Below are positions 16,764 through 24,949 of a DNA stretch of 64,000 bases, in pieces. The position numbers were made by a program, and so were the translations under genes. Under the pieces are notes generated by a model that worked only from the letters and a program-made list of their open reading frames with translations, was not told where the DNA came from and searched no databases. Source of the DNA: Marinobacter sediminum. GTDB lineage: Bacteria > Pseudomonadota > Gammaproteobacteria > Pseudomonadales > Oleiphilaceae. Position 1 is the stretch's first letter; each line of letters starts with the position of its first letter. The DNA is taken from assembly GCF_016820575.1 (NCBI RefSeq), contig NZ_JAEMQH010000003.1, positions 363,528-427,527 on the forward strand, given 5' to 3'.

Positions 16764-18289
16764 ACCATAACCTGTTCGATACTTTTGCCGCGAAAATGCA
16801 GGACCGTGGAACGGCCAACTTTATTACCACGCCCGAGGGGGCCGAGTATTCCTACGCTGATGCCCTGGCCAAGACCGAGCGCATTGCCGGTGCCTTGAAA
16901 GGCCTTGGGGTTAATCCCGGAGACCGGGTAGCGGTGCAGGTTGATAAGAGCCCGGAGGCGATTCTGCTGTACCTGGCCACTCTGCGCGTTGGCGGTGTCT
17001 ATTTGCCACTGAACACCGGCTACACAGCGGATGAGATCGGCTATTTCCTGGGTGACGCGGAGCCAGCCTTATTCGTGTGCATGCCCGCCTCCCTGGAGTC
17101 GGCTAGAGCGATTGCAGCCAAAACCCAGTGCCCGCGAGTGGAAACTCTGGGTACCAAGGACGATGGTTCGTTAATGGGTGCGGTTGCCACAGCACAGGCG
17201 TTCACCGGCATTGAGCCGCGCGATGAGGATGACCTGGCGGCCATTCTATACACCTCAGGCACTACCGGGCGCAGTAAAGGTGCCATGCTGACCCACAACA
17301 ACCTGCGGTCAAACAGTAAGAGTCTGGCCGAGGCCTGGCGGTTCACCGAGAAAGATCGGCTGATTCATGCACTGCCGATTTTCCACACCCACGGCCTGTT
17401 CGTGGCCTGCAATGTGATCCTGACGGCCGGTGCCAGTCTGTATTTCATGTCCAAGTTTGATGTCGACACCATCATCGCCGCCATGCCCGATGGCACCTCG
17501 CTGATGGGAGTCCCGACTTTCTATACCCGATTGTTACAGGACGACCGCCTAACGCCGGAACTGACCGCCAACATGCGCCTCTTCACCTCCGGTTCGGCAC
17601 CGCTGACCGCTGAAACGCACCAGCAATTTGAGCAGCGCACCGGGCACGCCATTCTTGAGCGTTATGGCATGACCGAAACCAACATGAACACCTCCAATCC
17701 CTACGATGGTGACCGGATTGCCGGCACGGTTGGTATGCCGTTGCCCGGTGTAGAGATCCGTATTACTGATCCGGAGACGGCCACCCATGCACCACTGCCG
17801 CAAGGCGAGATTGGCATGCTTGAGGTGCGCGGTCCCAATGTGTTCAAGGGCTATTGGCGCATGCCGGAGAAAACCAAAGCTGAGCTGTTGGAAGACGGGT
17901 TCTTTGTTACCGGTGATTTGGCGCTGATTGATGAACGCGGATACGTCCAGATTGTGGGTCGTGACAAGGATTTGGTGATATCCGGTGGTTTTAACGTTTA
18001 TCCCAAAGAAGTGGAGCAGATTATCGATGCACTTCCGGAGGTGTCGGAGTCGGCAGTCATTGGTGTGCCGCACCCGGACTTCGGGGAGGGTGTGACGGCT
18101 GTCGTGGTGTTGTTGCCAGGGCAACAACTCAATGAGGCGGACGTTATCAAGTCCTTATCCGGCCACCTGGCGAAATACAAGCAGCCCAAACGGGTCTTCT
18201 TCGTAGATGCGTTGCCCCGCAATACCATGGGCAAAGTGCAGAAGAAGCAGCTGCGGGATGAATACAAAGACATCTACTCAGACGCTTGA
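16760..18289 (+). CDS. matB: Malonyl-CoA synthetase (malonate-CoA ligase)
   Basis: MatB activates malonate to malonyl-CoA with ATP and CoA. The 509-residue protein belongs to the acyl-adenylate superfamily: P-loop AAILYTSGTTGRSKGAML (about 155-172), YGMTETNMN (A5 motif), GDLALIDERGYVQIVGRDKD (A7/A8 hinge), SGGFNVYPKEVEQ and the catalytic lysine in NTMGKVQKKQLR near the C-terminus. The FHTHGLFVACN and SGGFNVYPKE segments resemble characterised MatB enzymes more than long-chain ligases. Together with the upstream decarboxylase it converts imported malonate to acetyl-CoA. Confidence 0.92.
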   Translation: MNHNLFDTFAAKMQDRGTANFITTPEGAEYSYADALAKTERIAGALKGLGVNPGDRVAVQVDKSPEAILLYLATLRVGGVYLPLNTGYTADEIGYFLGDAEPALFVCMPASLESARAIAAKTQCPRVETLGTKDDGSLMGAVATAQAFTGIEPRDEDDLAAILYTSGTTGRSKGAMLTHNNLRSNSKSLAEAWRFTEKDRLIHALPIFHTHGLFVACNVILTAGASLYFMSKFDVDTIIAAMPDGTSLMGVPTFYTRLLQDDRLTPELTANMRLFTSGSAPLTAETHQQFEQRTGHAILERYGMTETNMNTSNPYDGDRIAGTVGMPLPGVEIRITDPETATHAPLPQGEIGMLEVRGPNVFKGYWRMPEKTKAELLEDGFFVTGDLALIDERGYVQIVGRDKDLVISGGFNVYPKEVEQIIDALPEVSESAVIGVPHPDFGEGVTAVVVLLPGQQLNEADVIKSLSGHLAKYKQPKRVFFVDALPRNTMGKVQKKQLRDEYKDIYSDA

Positions 18290-18316
18290 AATGGCGTAAC
18301 CATAGGAGCAAACGCC

Positions 18317-19072
18317 ATGACCAGAAGTTTTCGAATCGGCCAGATTGTGCCCAGTTCCAACACCACCATGGAAACTGAGATACCCGCTATGCTCAGAGCG
18401 CGTGAAGCAGTGGAGCCGGAACGGTTTACCTTCCATTCCAGTCGGATGCGCATGAAAAAGGTGACCAGGGAAGAGCTTGCGGCTATGGATGATGAATCAG
18501 ACCGTTGCGCCTTGGAACTATCGGATGCCGCTGTGGATGTCATGGGCTATGCCTGTCTGGTAGCCATCATGAGCCGGGGCGCGGGGTACCACCGGGAGTC
18601 CCAGGCTCGTCTGCATGGAGTCACCCGTGACAACGGCCATCCGACACCGATTGTCAGCAGCGCCGGAGCGCTGACCGAGGGGCTGAAACTCCTGGGCGCC
18701 CAACGGGTCGCCATCATCACGCCTTACATGAAACCGCTGACCCAGTTGGTGGTGGACTACATCGAAGCGGAGGGGTTTGAGGTGGTAGACAGCATTGCGC
18801 TGGAAATTCCCGACAACCTTGAGGTCGGCCGTCGGGATCCGGCGCTGCTGGAGGATATCGTCCAGCGCCTGAATACCGCCGAAACTGACGCGGTAGTCCT
18901 GTCCGCCTGCGTGCAGATGCCGTCTCTGGCTGCCATTCAGCCCGTCGAGGATGCCCTGGGTTTGCCGGTGGTGTCAGCAGCAACCTGCACCACTTACCAG
19001 ATTCTGAAGGCATTGGAGTTGAAACCCTACGTGCCCAATGCGGGGCGTTTGCTTTCCGGCGATATTGCGTAA
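18317..19072 (+). CDS. Maleate cis-trans isomerase / Asp-Glu racemase family protein
   Basis: This 251-residue protein resembles maleate isomerase, which converts maleate to fumarate without cofactor. The N-terminal IGQIVPSSNTTMETEIP is the family signature. Two cysteines, Cys80 (GYACLVAIM) and Cys198 (LSACVQMPSL), are 118 residues apart, the same separation as the catalytic Cys76 and Cys194 reported for Nocardia maleate isomerase. Arylmalonate decarboxylases of the same superfamily keep only the second cysteine, so isomerase or racemase chemistry is more likely than decarboxylation. It is the last gene of the TRAP/malonate operon, 27 bases after matB. Its presence suggests that the transporter also serves maleate or that a related C4 acid is handled. 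Confidence 0.8.
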   Translation: MTRSFRIGQIVPSSNTTMETEIPAMLRAREAVEPERFTFHSSRMRMKKVTREELAAMDDESDRCALELSDAAVDVMGYACLVAIMSRGAGYHRESQARLHGVTRDNGHPTPIVSSAGALTEGLKLLGAQRVAIITPYMKPLTQLVVDYIEAEGFEVVDSIALEIPDNLEVGRRDPALLEDIVQRLNTAETDAVVLSACVQMPSLAAIQPVEDALGLPVVSAATCTTYQILKALELKPYVPNAGRLLSGDIA

Positions 19073-19201
19073 GGGTGGGCATGAGGCTGCTTCAGCTCGT
19101 GCCTGAGTGACGCAAACAGTCATAGAGATAGGCGAGTCCGAGCGGGTACACTGTCAGGGTTCTAGAAACGGTCCACACTGGCCCGACAAGGAGAATGACT
19201 C

Positions 19202-20398
19202 GTGACGGAAGTGATTAACAAATACCTCAATGTACTGGCCAAAAACGATGGTTCTGACTTGTACCTGAGCACCGGAGCTCCCCCTTGCGCAAAGTTCCAA
19301 GGGACGTTGAAGCCGCTATCACGGGAAGTGCTCAAGGCAGGAGAGGTAGAGGCCATTGCCAACAGCATCATGGATGATGAGCAGCGGGCAGTTTTTAATA
19401 ATGAGTTGGAGATGAACCTGGCGATTTCTCTGCCAGGCATCGGCCGCTTTCGGGTCAACATCTTCAAGCAGCGTAACGAAGTCGCCATCGTTGCCAGAAA
19501 CATCAACACTGATATCCCAAAATTTGACGATTTGGGGTTACCCCCCGTTCTGAAAGAATTGGTAATGAATAAGCGTGGGCTGGTGTTGTTTGTTGGGGGC
19601 ACTGGTTCAGGCAAATCGACCTCGTTGGCGGCCCTGATCGACTACCGCAACAGCAATGTCGGCGGGCATATCATTACCATTGAGGATCCGGTTGAATTCG
19701 TGCACAAGCACAAAAAATCCATCATTAACCAGCGCGAGGTTGGGGTGGATACCCGGAGTTTTAAAAATGCTCTGAAGAATACCCTGCGCCAGGCACCGGA
19801 CGTAATTCTGATAGGCGAGATCCGTGATCGCGAGACCATGGAGCATGCCTTGGAATTCGCCGAAACCGGCCACCTTGCCATCTCCACACTGCACGCCAAT
19901 AACGCCAATCAGGCGCTTGAGCGGATTATCAACCTTTTCCCAGACGAGAAACGGCCGGCATTGCTGATGAGCCTGGCGCAGAACATTCGCGGCTTCGTTT
20001 CCCAGCGCCTGGTGCCCACCGCCGACGGCAAGCGTTGTGCGGCCGTTGAAGTGCTTCTGGGCACCAAAACGATACAGGAATTGATCCTTAAGAACCGGCT
20101 GCCCGAGATTAAGGAAATAATGGAGAAGTCGGAAAACCTGGGGATGCAGACTTTCGATGGTGCCCTGTTCAAACTCTATGAGAGCGGTCGCGTTACGCTT
20201 GAGGATGCAATTGCCAATGCGGACTCGCCGAACAATCTGAGGCTGCGTATCAAGTTGGCTCAAGGGGAGAGCGCCCCCGCAGTGGAGGAAAAACGGACCG
20301 AGAATACATCCTCTCCATCCATTGATAAGCTGACGCTCGAAGAAATTGAGGGCGACGAAGAGGATACTGATGTTGAGCCGTTCAAGCCGAAATTTTGA
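19202..20398 (+). CDS. PilT/PilU-family type IV pilus retraction ATPase
   Basis: The cytoplasmic hexameric ATPase powers or assists pilus retraction in twitching motility. The 398-residue protein starts with GTG at 19202 behind an AAGGAG site. It has the PilT N-terminal domain (1-100), Walker A FVGGTGSGKSTSLAAL (about 130), Asp box IEDPVEFVH, Walker B APDVILIGEIRDRETM and the His box HLAISTLHANNANQAL. C-terminal GMQTFDGALFKLYESG and SPNNLRLRIKL match PilU better than PilT. An extra acidic tail (EGDEEDTDVEPF) is unusual. The canonical pilT partner is not adjacent; a lipoprotein gene overlaps the 3' end instead, so this may be a diverged or specialised paralogue. Confidence 0.88.
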   Translation: MTEVINKYLNVLAKNDGSDLYLSTGAPPCAKFQGTLKPLSREVLKAGEVEAIANSIMDDEQRAVFNNELEMNLAISLPGIGRFRVNIFKQRNEVAIVARNINTDIPKFDDLGLPPVLKELVMNKRGLVLFVGGTGSGKSTSLAALIDYRNSNVGGHIITIEDPVEFVHKHKKSIINQREVGVDTRSFKNALKNTLRQAPDVILIGEIRDRETMEHALEFAETGHLAISTLHANNANQALERIINLFPDEKRPALLMSLAQNIRGFVSQRLVPTADGKRCAAVEVLLGTKTIQELILKNRLPEIKEIMEKSENLGMQTFDGALFKLYESGRVTLEDAIANADSPNNLRLRIKLAQGESAPAVEEKRTENTSSPSIDKLTLEEIEGDEEDTDVEPFKPKF

Positions 20399-21398
20399 TG
20401 GGCTAAGTGCTGCCTCTTGTGGCCCAGGCGGGCAGCCCTACACTCAGCACCGGCGAGAACAGCACGGGCCGCAGAGAAGGCTATGGAAAGCCCTCTCTGT
20501 CGCTCTGGTGTTGTTCGTCGCCGGTTGCCAGTCTCTGTCGCTTCCTCCACCAACGGTCGGAACAGATGCAACCGGCGCTGTATCGGTCAGCCCTGCGTAT
20601 GCCGATCGGTTCGAGAGAATCGAGGGGGCGCTGTCGGACCTGAACTCCGCTGGCTTGCCTGCCGATCAGGATGCCTACGCCCGCCAGGCGCAGCAGTTAG
20701 GCGCCGTTTCCGACGATTTTCTGAGGTTGGTTCAGTCAGGGCCGGCCACTGAGCCGGAGTTCGGTCTGTGGGGGAATTACTTCAACCGGCTGTCGGATAC
20801 CGTAGAGGTTGTCGTGGCCGGTGATGCCAGCCTGGCCGAGGCAGAACGGCTTTATGAGCAGGCAGCTCGTCTTTATCCTCGGTTTCTTGAACGCTCCCAA
20901 TTGCCCGAACGGCCCTACAGAGCCGTGGATGGAGAGACAAGCGCTTATTTTGCGGGCAATTATTTTCTGTGCACCATGCCTGAGGTTATCGCAGACGGCT
21001 ATGGTCGACGCGGCGTTGGTGGGATGAGTCGGCACCTCGAGAACGCCATGAATCGATATCTTTCCGGTCCCTGTGAACCGGATCTGATGTTCTCGGCGGC
21101 CGAGATGCTGTACGACTACGCTCTGAACGCCGGGCCAAATCGCTCGGCCTACCGTAGCCGCATTGAACAGGCCGGCCCCGGAAAATCGGCGGCCTGGCTG
21201 ACCCTGCTGGATAATCTAGTCTCTGACTACGATCCGGCTCTGGCACTGAGCAATCTTGACCAGGCGTTGGCCCAGGCCCGCGCTACTCTGGACGATGACG
21301 AGGAAGTCAGTGTGGAGTTTGCCAGTGAATTGGAACGCCAGCGCACAGTGCTGAGTGATGGGCAGGAGCCAATCAGAACGCTTCGTTATCAGCCTTAA
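20370..21398 (+). CDS. Predicted outer-membrane lipoprotein, function unknown
   Basis: The frame is open from within the pilU-like gene. A lipobox VAGC follows a hydrophobic stretch (ALSVALVLFVAGC), making Cys53 the lipidation site when translation starts at the ATG at 20370. That start overlaps the upstream gene by 29 bases and has AAGAGG six bases upstream, but gives an unusually long 40-residue n-region; no ATG, GTG or TTG lies between 20376 and the hydrophobic core. The mature part, about 290 residues, is helical and TPR-like (AEAERLYEQAARLYP, ALALSNLDQALAQA) with two conserved-looking cysteines. I do not recognise the family. The overlap with the ATPase suggests a pilus or envelope role. 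Confidence 0.7.
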   Translation: MLSRSSRNFDGLSAASCGPGGQPYTQHRREQHGPQRRLWKALSVALVLFVAGCQSLSLPPPTVGTDATGAVSVSPAYADRFERIEGALSDLNSAGLPADQDAYARQAQQLGAVSDDFLRLVQSGPATEPEFGLWGNYFNRLSDTVEVVVAGDASLAEAERLYEQAARLYPRFLERSQLPERPYRAVDGETSAYFAGNYFLCTMPEVIADGYGRRGVGGMSRHLENAMNRYLSGPCEPDLMFSAAEMLYDYALNAGPNRSAYRSRIEQAGPGKSAAWLTLLDNLVSDYDPALALSNLDQALAQARATLDDDEEVSVEFASELERQRTVLSDGQEPIRTLRYQP

Positions 21399-21413
21399 CC
21401 ATTCCTTTCGGCG

Positions 21414-22619
21414 TTAGGCGTCGTTGCCCGCTGCCACACCAGAAGCCCAGGCCCACTGGAAATTATGCCCGCCTAGGTGGCCGGTCACATCCACCACTTC
21501 ACCGATGAAGTAGAGGTTTGGGCGCTCCAACACCGACATATTCTTTGACGACAGCTGCCGGGTATCCACGCCGCCGAGGGTCACTTCTGCGGTGCGATAG
21601 CCTTCGGTGCCTGCGGGTTTGATTTGCCACTGGCCGAGCGTTTCAGCCACCTGTTCCAGGTCGCTGTTCTTGTAGCCCTGCAGTGGGCCGGTCCAGCCAT
21701 GGAGTTCGTTGTAGGCTTGGGCAAAGCGCTTGGGCAGGTGCTGGGCCAGGTAATGGGCCACGGTGGACTGGGGTTTTTGTTGGCGCAAGGCCAGCAGGTC
21801 CTCGTGAATGCGTTGGGTCGGAAGCAGGTTCACCGACAGCGTATCCCCGGGTTGCCAGTAGCTGGAAATCTGCAGCATCGAGGGGCCGCTGAGGCCGCGA
21901 TGGGTAACCAGCATAGGTTCGCGGAAGTGCTGGTTTTGGCAGGTAACGTCTACCGGACAGCTGACCCCTGACAACGGCGACAGCTGCTCTTTCAGTTCCG
22001 GATGCAGCGTGAACGGCACCAGGCCCGCGCGGGTTGGCAACACCGAGAGGCCGAACTGCTTGGCCAGGTCGTAGCCAAAGCCAGTGGCCCCCATGGTGGG
22101 AATCGATAGTCCGCCACAGGCGACCACCAGGGATTCACAGGTGAGAGTGCTGGTGATAGTGCTGGTGAGAGCGCCGGCGCTGATATTCACCCGGTAACCG
22201 GTCTCGGTTGCACGGACATCGGAAATCGACGTCTTCAGGCGGACTTCGGCACCGGCCCATTCGCACTCGGTTAGCAGCAGGTTCACGATGTCTTTGGCGC
22301 TGTCCCGGCAAAACAGTTGCCCGGCGGCTTTCTCTTCATGTTCAACGCCGTGGCGTTCCACCAGTTCCAGGAAGTCCTGTGGGGTATAGCGCTTCAGGGC
22401 GGAAATGCAGTAGTGCGGGTTTTCGGACAGGAAGTTGGCCTGCGTGCTGTTCAGGTTAGTGAAGTTGCAGCGTCCACCACCGGACATGAGGATTTTCTTG
22501 CCCGCCTTGTTGGCGTGATCGACGACCAGCACCTTGCGCCCACGGTAGCCCGCGGTTGCAGCACACATGAGACCGGCGGCACCGGCACCAATGATAATTA
22601 CGTCGTAGTCCGAAGCCAT
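21414..22619 (-). CDS. HI0933/YhiN-family flavoprotein (NAD(P)/FAD-dependent oxidoreductase)
   Basis: This is a member of the HI0933-like family of two-domain flavoproteins, whose physiological substrates are largely unknown. The start at 22619 (MASDYDVIIIGAGAAGLM) puts the dinucleotide-binding GxGxxG right at the N-terminus; the family signature KILMSGGGRCNFTN follows at about 45, and the C-terminus has the FAD contact GEVVDVTGHLGGHNFQWAWASG. An in-frame ATG at 22652 is part of a TATAATG sequence that looks like a -10 promoter box, so that upstream start is unlikely. Length (401 residues) is normal. It is convergent with the lipoprotein gene. Confidence 0.9.
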   Translation of the reverse strand: MASDYDVIIIGAGAAGLMCAATAGYRGRKVLVVDHANKAGKKILMSGGGRCNFTNLNSTQANFLSENPHYCISALKRYTPQDFLELVERHGVEHEEKAAGQLFCRDSAKDIVNLLLTECEWAGAEVRLKTSISDVRATETGYRVNISAGALTSTITSTLTCESLVVACGGLSIPTMGATGFGYDLAKQFGLSVLPTRAGLVPFTLHPELKEQLSPLSGVSCPVDVTCQNQHFREPMLVTHRGLSGPSMLQISSYWQPGDTLSVNLLPTQRIHEDLLALRQQKPQSTVAHYLAQHLPKRFAQAYNELHGWTGPLQGYKNSDLEQVAETLGQWQIKPAGTEGYRTAEVTLGGVDTRQLSSKNMSVLERPNLYFIGEVVDVTGHLGGHNFQWAWASGVAAGNDA

Positions 22620-22689
22620 GAATGATCGCAACGAGGAAAATGTGCGAGGCATTATACGTGGCGGTAGTAGCAGATAGAAATCAGTAGGA

Positions 22690-22724
22690 TCACAAGCCCG
22701 GCGATGACCGAATCAACGCCGGGC
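22690..22724 (-). terminator. Probable terminator after the alcohol dehydrogenase gene
   Basis: On the minus strand GCCCGGCG (complement of 22724-22717) pairs with CGCCGGGC across a 13-base loop, giving a perfect 8-bp GC-rich stem ten bases after the adh stop. It is followed by TTGTGATCC, only weakly U-rich, so termination efficiency is uncertain. Confidence 0.5.
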
Positions 22725-22733
22725 CATTCAGCA

Positions 22734-23789
22734 TCAGCTGTTTTTCAGTGTCGCCATATCAATGACGAAGCGGTATTTCACATCGCCTTTTTTCATCCGC
22801 TCGTAAGCGTCGTTGATGTTGTGGATATCGAGCATTTCCACGTCACAGCTGATGTCGTGCTCGGCACAGAAATCCAGCACTTCCTGGGTTTCTGGCATAC
22901 CGCCGATCAGTGAGCCTGCCAGTACCCGGCGCTTGAACACCAATGCACCTGTTTCCAGCGCTGGCTCCATGGGCTCAAGCAGTCCCACCATGATGTGGGT
23001 GCCGTCGTAGGTCAGGCAGTTCAGGTAGGGGTTGATGTCGTGCTGTACCGGCACGGTGTCGAGCATGAAATCGAAGGTTTCCGCTGCCGCCGCCATTTGG
23101 TCTTCGTCGGTGGAGATCACCACATGGTCGGCACCCTGTTTTTTGGCTTCGCCAACCTTGCTTTCGGACCGGGTGAAAATGGTGACTTCCGCGCCCAGTG
23201 CCTTGGCGAATTTAACGCCCATGTGTCCGAGACCGCCCATGCCAATCACGCCGACTTTATGGCCGGGTTTCACGCCGTAGTGGCGCAGCGGCGAATAGGT
23301 AGTGATACCGGCGCAAAGTAGCGGCGCGGCCTTCTTGATATCCAGTTTTTCGGGTATGCGCACCACAAACCGTTCACTGACCACGATGCGCTCGGAATAG
23401 CCGCCGAACGTAATGGAGTGGTCGTGGCGGTCTTGTCCATTATAGGTGCCGGTCATGCCTTCGCTGCAGTACTGCTCCAGGCCGGCTTCGCATGCCGAGC
23501 AGGTGCGGCAAGAGTCCACCATGCAGCCAACGCCAACAACGTCACCCTCCTGATAGGTTTTCACACCCGGTCCCACCGCAGTGACTCGGCCAACGATTTC
23601 GTGGCCGGGGACGACCGGGTACTGGGTCACACCCCAATCGTTCTGGGCAAAGTGGATGTCGGTATGACAGACACCGCAGTAGTCGATCTCAATGGCAACG
23701 TCGTCGTTTCGCAACGAACGCCGGTTGATGTCGTGTGGCGCCATGCCAGAGGTTGAAGACTGTGCCGCATAGGCCTTGGTTGCTGTCAT
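22734..23789 (-). CDS. Zinc-dependent NAD(P)-linked alcohol/aldehyde dehydrogenase (YahK/CAD type)
   Basis: The 351-residue medium-chain dehydrogenase starts at 23789 behind GGAG; an open extension further upstream shows no homology. Catalytic zinc ligands are in DYCGVCHTDIH and PGHEIVGRV; the structural zinc is bound by the cysteines of VDSCRTCSACEAGLEQYC. The cofactor motif GMGGLGHMGVKFAKALGAEV marks the Rossmann domain. Features such as YNGQDRHDHSITFGGYSERIVV place it in the cinnamyl-alcohol-dehydrogenase/YahK group, NADPH-dependent reductases of broad aldehydes. A convergent or cotranscribed partner is not apparent; PhzF-like and MocR genes lie upstream. Confidence 0.92.
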   Translation of the reverse strand: MTATKAYAAQSSTSGMAPHDINRRSLRNDDVAIEIDYCGVCHTDIHFAQNDWGVTQYPVVPGHEIVGRVTAVGPGVKTYQEGDVVGVGCMVDSCRTCSACEAGLEQYCSEGMTGTYNGQDRHDHSITFGGYSERIVVSERFVVRIPEKLDIKKAAPLLCAGITTYSPLRHYGVKPGHKVGVIGMGGLGHMGVKFAKALGAEVTIFTRSESKVGEAKKQGADHVVISTDEDQMAAAAETFDFMLDTVPVQHDINPYLNCLTYDGTHIMVGLLEPMEPALETGALVFKRRVLAGSLIGGMPETQEVLDFCAEHDISCDVEMLDIHNINDAYERMKKGDVKYRFVIDMATLKNS

Positions 23790-23895
23790 GATCTGGTCTC
23801 CTTTTCCGGGGATGAACAGAGATATACTCCGGATAGCGCCGAATCTATCACCCTCTGGCATTGCCATTATGTAACTGACGTCTGGCCAGCGCCGC

Positions 23896-24699
23896 TTAGA
23901 GCTGAATCGAACCTTCCATATAGAACGCGGCCTGACCGGCAATGGCCACCCGGTCGCCCTGCAGTTCACAGCGCAGCACGCCACCGCGCTTCGAGACCTG
24001 CCGGGCATCCAGTTGCGTTTTACCGAGCTGGTTGGCCCAGTAGGGCACTAGCACGCTGTGGATCGATCCGGTTACCGGGTCTTCCTCGATACCAGCACCC
24101 GGGGCAAAGTAGCGGCTGACAAAATCGCAGTGGTCGCCTTTGGCCGTCACGATCAGGCCCTGGTTGCCCAGCTCCTTGAGTTTACGCAGGTCAGGCTGGG
24201 CGGCGCGCACGGCCGCTTCGCTGTCCAGAACAATCATGTAATTGGTGTCGTTGGGCACGAAGTAGGCCGTGTCCGGCACGGTTTCGAGAGCCTGGCGAAT
24301 GATCGCCGGGGTTTCCTGCTTATCAAACTTGAGGTTGGGGAAGTCGAGCACCAGCCAGCCGTTGCTGTCCTGGTGAACACCCAGCGGCCCGCTCTTGGAG
24401 ACAAAGCGGATGTTGTCTTTGTGCCAGCCCAGCTTGTTGAAAATAACCCAGGCGCTGGCCAGCGTGGCGTGGCCGCACAGCGGCACTTCGGTACCCGGAG
24501 TAAACCAGCGGATGTGAAAGTCGGCATCGTCTTGCTCGGGCAGAGGTACTAAGAACGCGGTTTCGGACAGGTTATTTTCAGCGGCCAGGGCCTGCATGCT
24601 GGCATCCGGCAGCCACTCATCCAACGGCATAACAGCGGCAGGGTTTCCGCCGAAAACTCTGTCGGTAAAAGCGTCTACCTGGTAAATGGGGTAGGTCAT
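23896..24699 (-). CDS. PhzF-family isomerase/epimerase-like protein
   Basis: PhzF-family proteins have a diaminopimelate-epimerase-like two-domain fold and include isomerases such as the phenazine enzyme; most members are uncharacterised. The 267-residue protein shows the usual start YQVDAFTDRVFGGNPAAVM, the catalytic glutamate Glu46 in NNLSETAFL, the LCGHATLASAWVIF motif and the GIEEDPVTGSIHSVL motif in the second domain. A good AAGGAGA ribosome-binding site precedes the ATG. No other phenazine genes are present, so a phenazine role is not implied. It is divergent from a MocR-type regulator, its probable controller. Confidence 0.9.
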   Translation of the reverse strand: MTYPIYQVDAFTDRVFGGNPAAVMPLDEWLPDASMQALAAENNLSETAFLVPLPEQDDADFHIRWFTPGTEVPLCGHATLASAWVIFNKLGWHKDNIRFVSKSGPLGVHQDSNGWLVLDFPNLKFDKQETPAIIRQALETVPDTAYFVPNDTNYMIVLDSEAAVRAAQPDLRKLKELGNQGLIVTAKGDHCDFVSRYFAPGAGIEEDPVTGSIHSVLVPYWANQLGKTQLDARQVSKRGGVLRCELQGDRVAIAGQAAFYMEGSIQL

Positions 24700-24810
24700 A
24701 ATCGGTTCTCCTTCAAACGTAGTGTCAGCATAGGGCTATTGCGCCGATTGGTCAGGACCCAGTGTGAAGCGTCACGGACACGCGTAACAGATTCAGTTAA
24801 TATTTCTTTG

Positions 24811-24849
24811 AACCGGTACAGATTGTTTTGATAAGCAACTGTGCTGGTC
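24811..24849. promoter_or_regulatory. Candidate MocR operator half-sites
   Basis: In the divergent phzF-mocR region two related 11-mers face away from each other: CTGTACCGGTT on the minus strand (24821-24811) and CTGTGCTGGTC on the plus strand (24839-24849), differing at three positions. MocR regulators often autoregulate from such paired sites. The match is short and could be chance. Confidence 0.3.
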
Positions 24850-24949
24850 AAATTTTCAGCAAGCTGTGCTCATGGGTCAGCCCGGAAATCTGTTGCAATG
24901 GCAGTCTGGCGGTCAGAATTTAGGGCACGTTAAGTACGAGGGCGACGAG

